Part shown: positions 61,721 to 64,000 of the stretch, one piece after another | Layout of the letters: every line of letters begins with the position of its first letter | Numbering within the stretch: the first letter of the stretch is position 1 | NCBI GenBank assembly: GCA_029207755.1 | Contig: JARCOQ010000011.1 | Span: 24,369,712-24,433,711, forward strand | Length of the DNA: 64,000 bases | Source of the DNA: Chamaea fasciata | Taxonomy: Eukaryota > Chordata > Aves > Passeriformes > Sylviidae | Reading direction: 5' to 3' | The notes under the pieces: generated by a model | Databases searched by the model: none | Told to the model about the DNA's origin: nothing | What the model saw: the letters and a program-made list of their open reading frames with translations, nothing else | Translations under genes and position numbers: made by a program

Positions 61721-64000
61721 TTTGTCAGCTAAACTCCCCTTGTCATGTATCCCCACCACTGCCAACTCATGCACGGAGACCTTCACTTTTACTGCTACCA
61801 CTTGCACCCTGCGCAACCTTTGTCATTGATCACTGATCCAACCCAGTGCCCACATGTTCTTCAAGTGCCTACACAAGTAATGAGGTACTTGTGGTGTAAA
61901 ATTAAACTGTCAACTGTCAGCGATTGATAACCACAGCGAGAGCTGACCTAGAACACCTGCACCCGTGGCCAAGACAGGTGTGACACGTTTGATCGCTGAG
62001 CCCTACTAGTCAGCGTGACCCGGCGGTGTCCCTCCATGGATTCTGCCCCTGACAGAGATGCCGTATTTCAGCCCTGGGTTTCCACTGCTGGTGCAGGAGC
62101 AGCTCCCTCCCCAGCCACCACAGAATCTCTCCTCCACCACGGTGGCTGCAACATGAGCAACACCACATGTTGGTGGTGACAGGTATTTGTGGCCATGGAG
62201 AATCTTTCTACCTCCCCATCTTGTTGTTCCTGCTTCTGATTCCTCTTCGCTGCAGCTTGGCAGCAACACCCACATTTGTCAGCACTGTTCACCCCCTTAA
62301 TCAAAGCTTTTGTAAGGAGCCCAGGGCTCAGTCAGGGTCTTGATTCCCATAGGTGCATTGATTTAGGAACAACGTGGAGTAGCATTTATGGTTATTTTTA
62401 TAATATAAAGCCCTGGTTCTGCTTTTGTATCACTACATGGCAGGAGCACAGAGATGAGTTTTGCTTTGGCATCATTTAAGTAAACTCAGTCTGATGCTGT
62501 TGGGAGCATGGAATAGGAAATCTCCATCCCCCTTCTCATCCATTCCATCACTGCCATGGAGAAACACATCCCTCTTCACACAGCTCTAATTGGTTTTAGC
62601 TGTGTTACTACACAATGTTTAGCCTTCAGTTCATGTTTAAATTTTTTACTCAAAACTTTGAACTACTGCTTTTTATTTTAAGCAAAGAGGGGCCTTTTAA
62701 GGCACGCCCTGTCTTTTAAAACCCCCTGAAACACATCAGAAAATAATGGCAGGAAGGTTTCTCCCCTCCCCTCCAACAGTTGCACTATATTAAGTTCATG
62801 TGATGAGAAGATAAAAATCTATTAACTTGCTGCTGACCTTATCGACACAAGGATCTCTGCAGACATTACAGGAACCATATCTCTTCTGACTTTTACATCC
62901 AGAACCTCGTGCACCAGCATCCCAAACCAAATATAAAATCTTCATGATGAGTGAAACAGTGACACATACTCCGACTCCGGTCCTGCCGGCTGGCAGGAGA
63001 CACGGAGTCCTCTGGGGCCTGGGACCAGCCTCTACTTTCAATTTGACTTCAGGGGCAGATTTTTCACCATATGCTACTGGGGGCTCTGAATCAAAACAGT
63101 TTCCATAGGACCATATGCTAAGAGGCAAATGTGCTGGATGCAGAAAGGCTTTCGGCTCCCCCATATCACCGTGATGTATTGCAAACATAATCAAAGGTGA
63201 GTAACGCGGGTGCTCCTGTTTGGGTTAATCATTCCTTTTTACAACTGAAGCCAGTATAAAACAAAACCAATTTTCAAATTAGACCAAAAGTCCATCTAAA
63301 TACGCATTGCTCACACACTCTCAACACCTCCCACATTTCCACGTATGCAGCAGACTCCCCCACTGCTCAGACAGTAGCCCTGGAAGAGCAAAGGAATTAA
63401 GGTTTTTAATTATTTTTATTATCATTATTAAATAAAAGCAGAGCACGGTCTTATACCTGTCTGTGATGCTTCTCCCATTTTAGCAACCAGTCAAATGGGA
63501 CTGTCACAAGCACCATCACGCTGCAGGTGCCAGAAGGCAGGGATCAGGTGATCTCCAAAAGGCAGCAAAGGTGTAGGTGCCACCAGTTTGCTGCCCCTCA
63601 GCTCTGCCTGTTGGGAGGCAGTGGATTTCCAGACCATTAGAAATAAGCCTGCACAGGATGCCAGCAGGACTGCACACCAAACAGCCCCTGGCTGGATTAC
63701 ATCAAAGGAAATTAGAAAACAGTGACACCATCAACTTGTGTTCATAGGGTTTGCCAGTGTCACCAACAACTGGATTTCAGGAGAATTATTTCACTGGCAC
63801 ATTTAAGGGGATTTTGCTTGATCTGGGCCACCTCCAGGGGTAATTCAGATACAGCTCAGCAGATAAGGTGTCACATATGCCCATCACACACCAGAGGCAG
63901 GGCTCTGTGTCAGCAAACCTCACCATCTCCCAGACCACAAACACGGCCAGCACTCCACCCGGCTCCTCCACGCTTCGACTAAAACCTAGACCCCGATGCC
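61721..64000. other. non-coding interval
   Basis: Mixed single-copy DNA with an AT-rich TTATTATCATTATTAAAT stretch at 63411-63433. Frames at 62796-63194 (minus) and 63722-63982 (plus) have no recognised products. Confidence 0.55.

Noticed and set aside
1..64000. Endogenous retrovirus or LTR element
   Set aside because: No paired LTRs, primer-binding site or gag/pol-like frames were recognised anywhere by eye; a library search could still find a solo LTR.

Overview
The window looks like a piece of a bird genome, most likely from a large non-coding interval (gene desert or very long intron). The evidence is CR1 LINE fragments with the avian 3' end (TTCTATGAT-type tail at 7501-7513, 1426-1435 and, on the minus strand, 21166-21180), few interspersed repeats, long AT-rich single-copy stretches and general CpG depletion. 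I found no protein-coding gene, rRNA, tRNA, recognised microRNA, CRISPR array or intact mobile element. The longest open frames (135-923 plus, 38588-39322 minus) match no family I recognise, and I treat them as chance or unknown.

Layout. 1-7 kb: single-copy DNA with a (GTGTTT)9 microsatellite, a CR1 3' stub near 1.4 kb, a CpG-retaining patch at 2.2-2.6 kb and an old MIR/LINE-tail-like remnant near 4.0 kb. 6.9-7.5 kb: the best transposon, a 5'-truncated CR1 on the plus strand. 12.4-12.9 kb: a dense homeodomain-motif segment. 15.2-15.75 kb: a composite AT-rich tandem array that abuts a CpG island at 15.79-16.43 kb. The island is packed with developmental transcription-factor motifs. 21.2-21.5 kb: a minus-strand CR1 stub followed by a 160-bp (AAAAC)n array. 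28.26-28.48 kb: an ancient palindromic, MITE-like repeat. 31.55-31.77 kb: a small CpG patch with a GC hairpin. 35-37, 41-42, 44.9-45.7, 47.3-48.1 and 54.6-56.4 kb: segments that read like conserved non-coding elements, with perfect palindromes at 35300-35315 and 56202-56215. 45.82-45.92 kb: a second MIR-like remnant.

The most unusual block is 60.78-61.33 kb. It is only about 45% GC, yet a hand count over 60781-61200 gives 28 CpG where about 21 are expected (ratio about 1.3), against 2 CpG in an equal AT-rich stretch at 55021-55440. It also carries several perfect inverted repeats. It is either a strongly constrained, unmethylated regulatory or RNA-structured element, or DNA of foreign origin.

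With no genes, the likely common function is long-range regulation: a CpG-island hub at 16 kb plus scattered enhancer-like segments, as seen around developmental regulators. This is inference. Conservation, chromatin and transcription cannot be read from one sequence, and calls of 'CNE-like' are from composition and motifs only.
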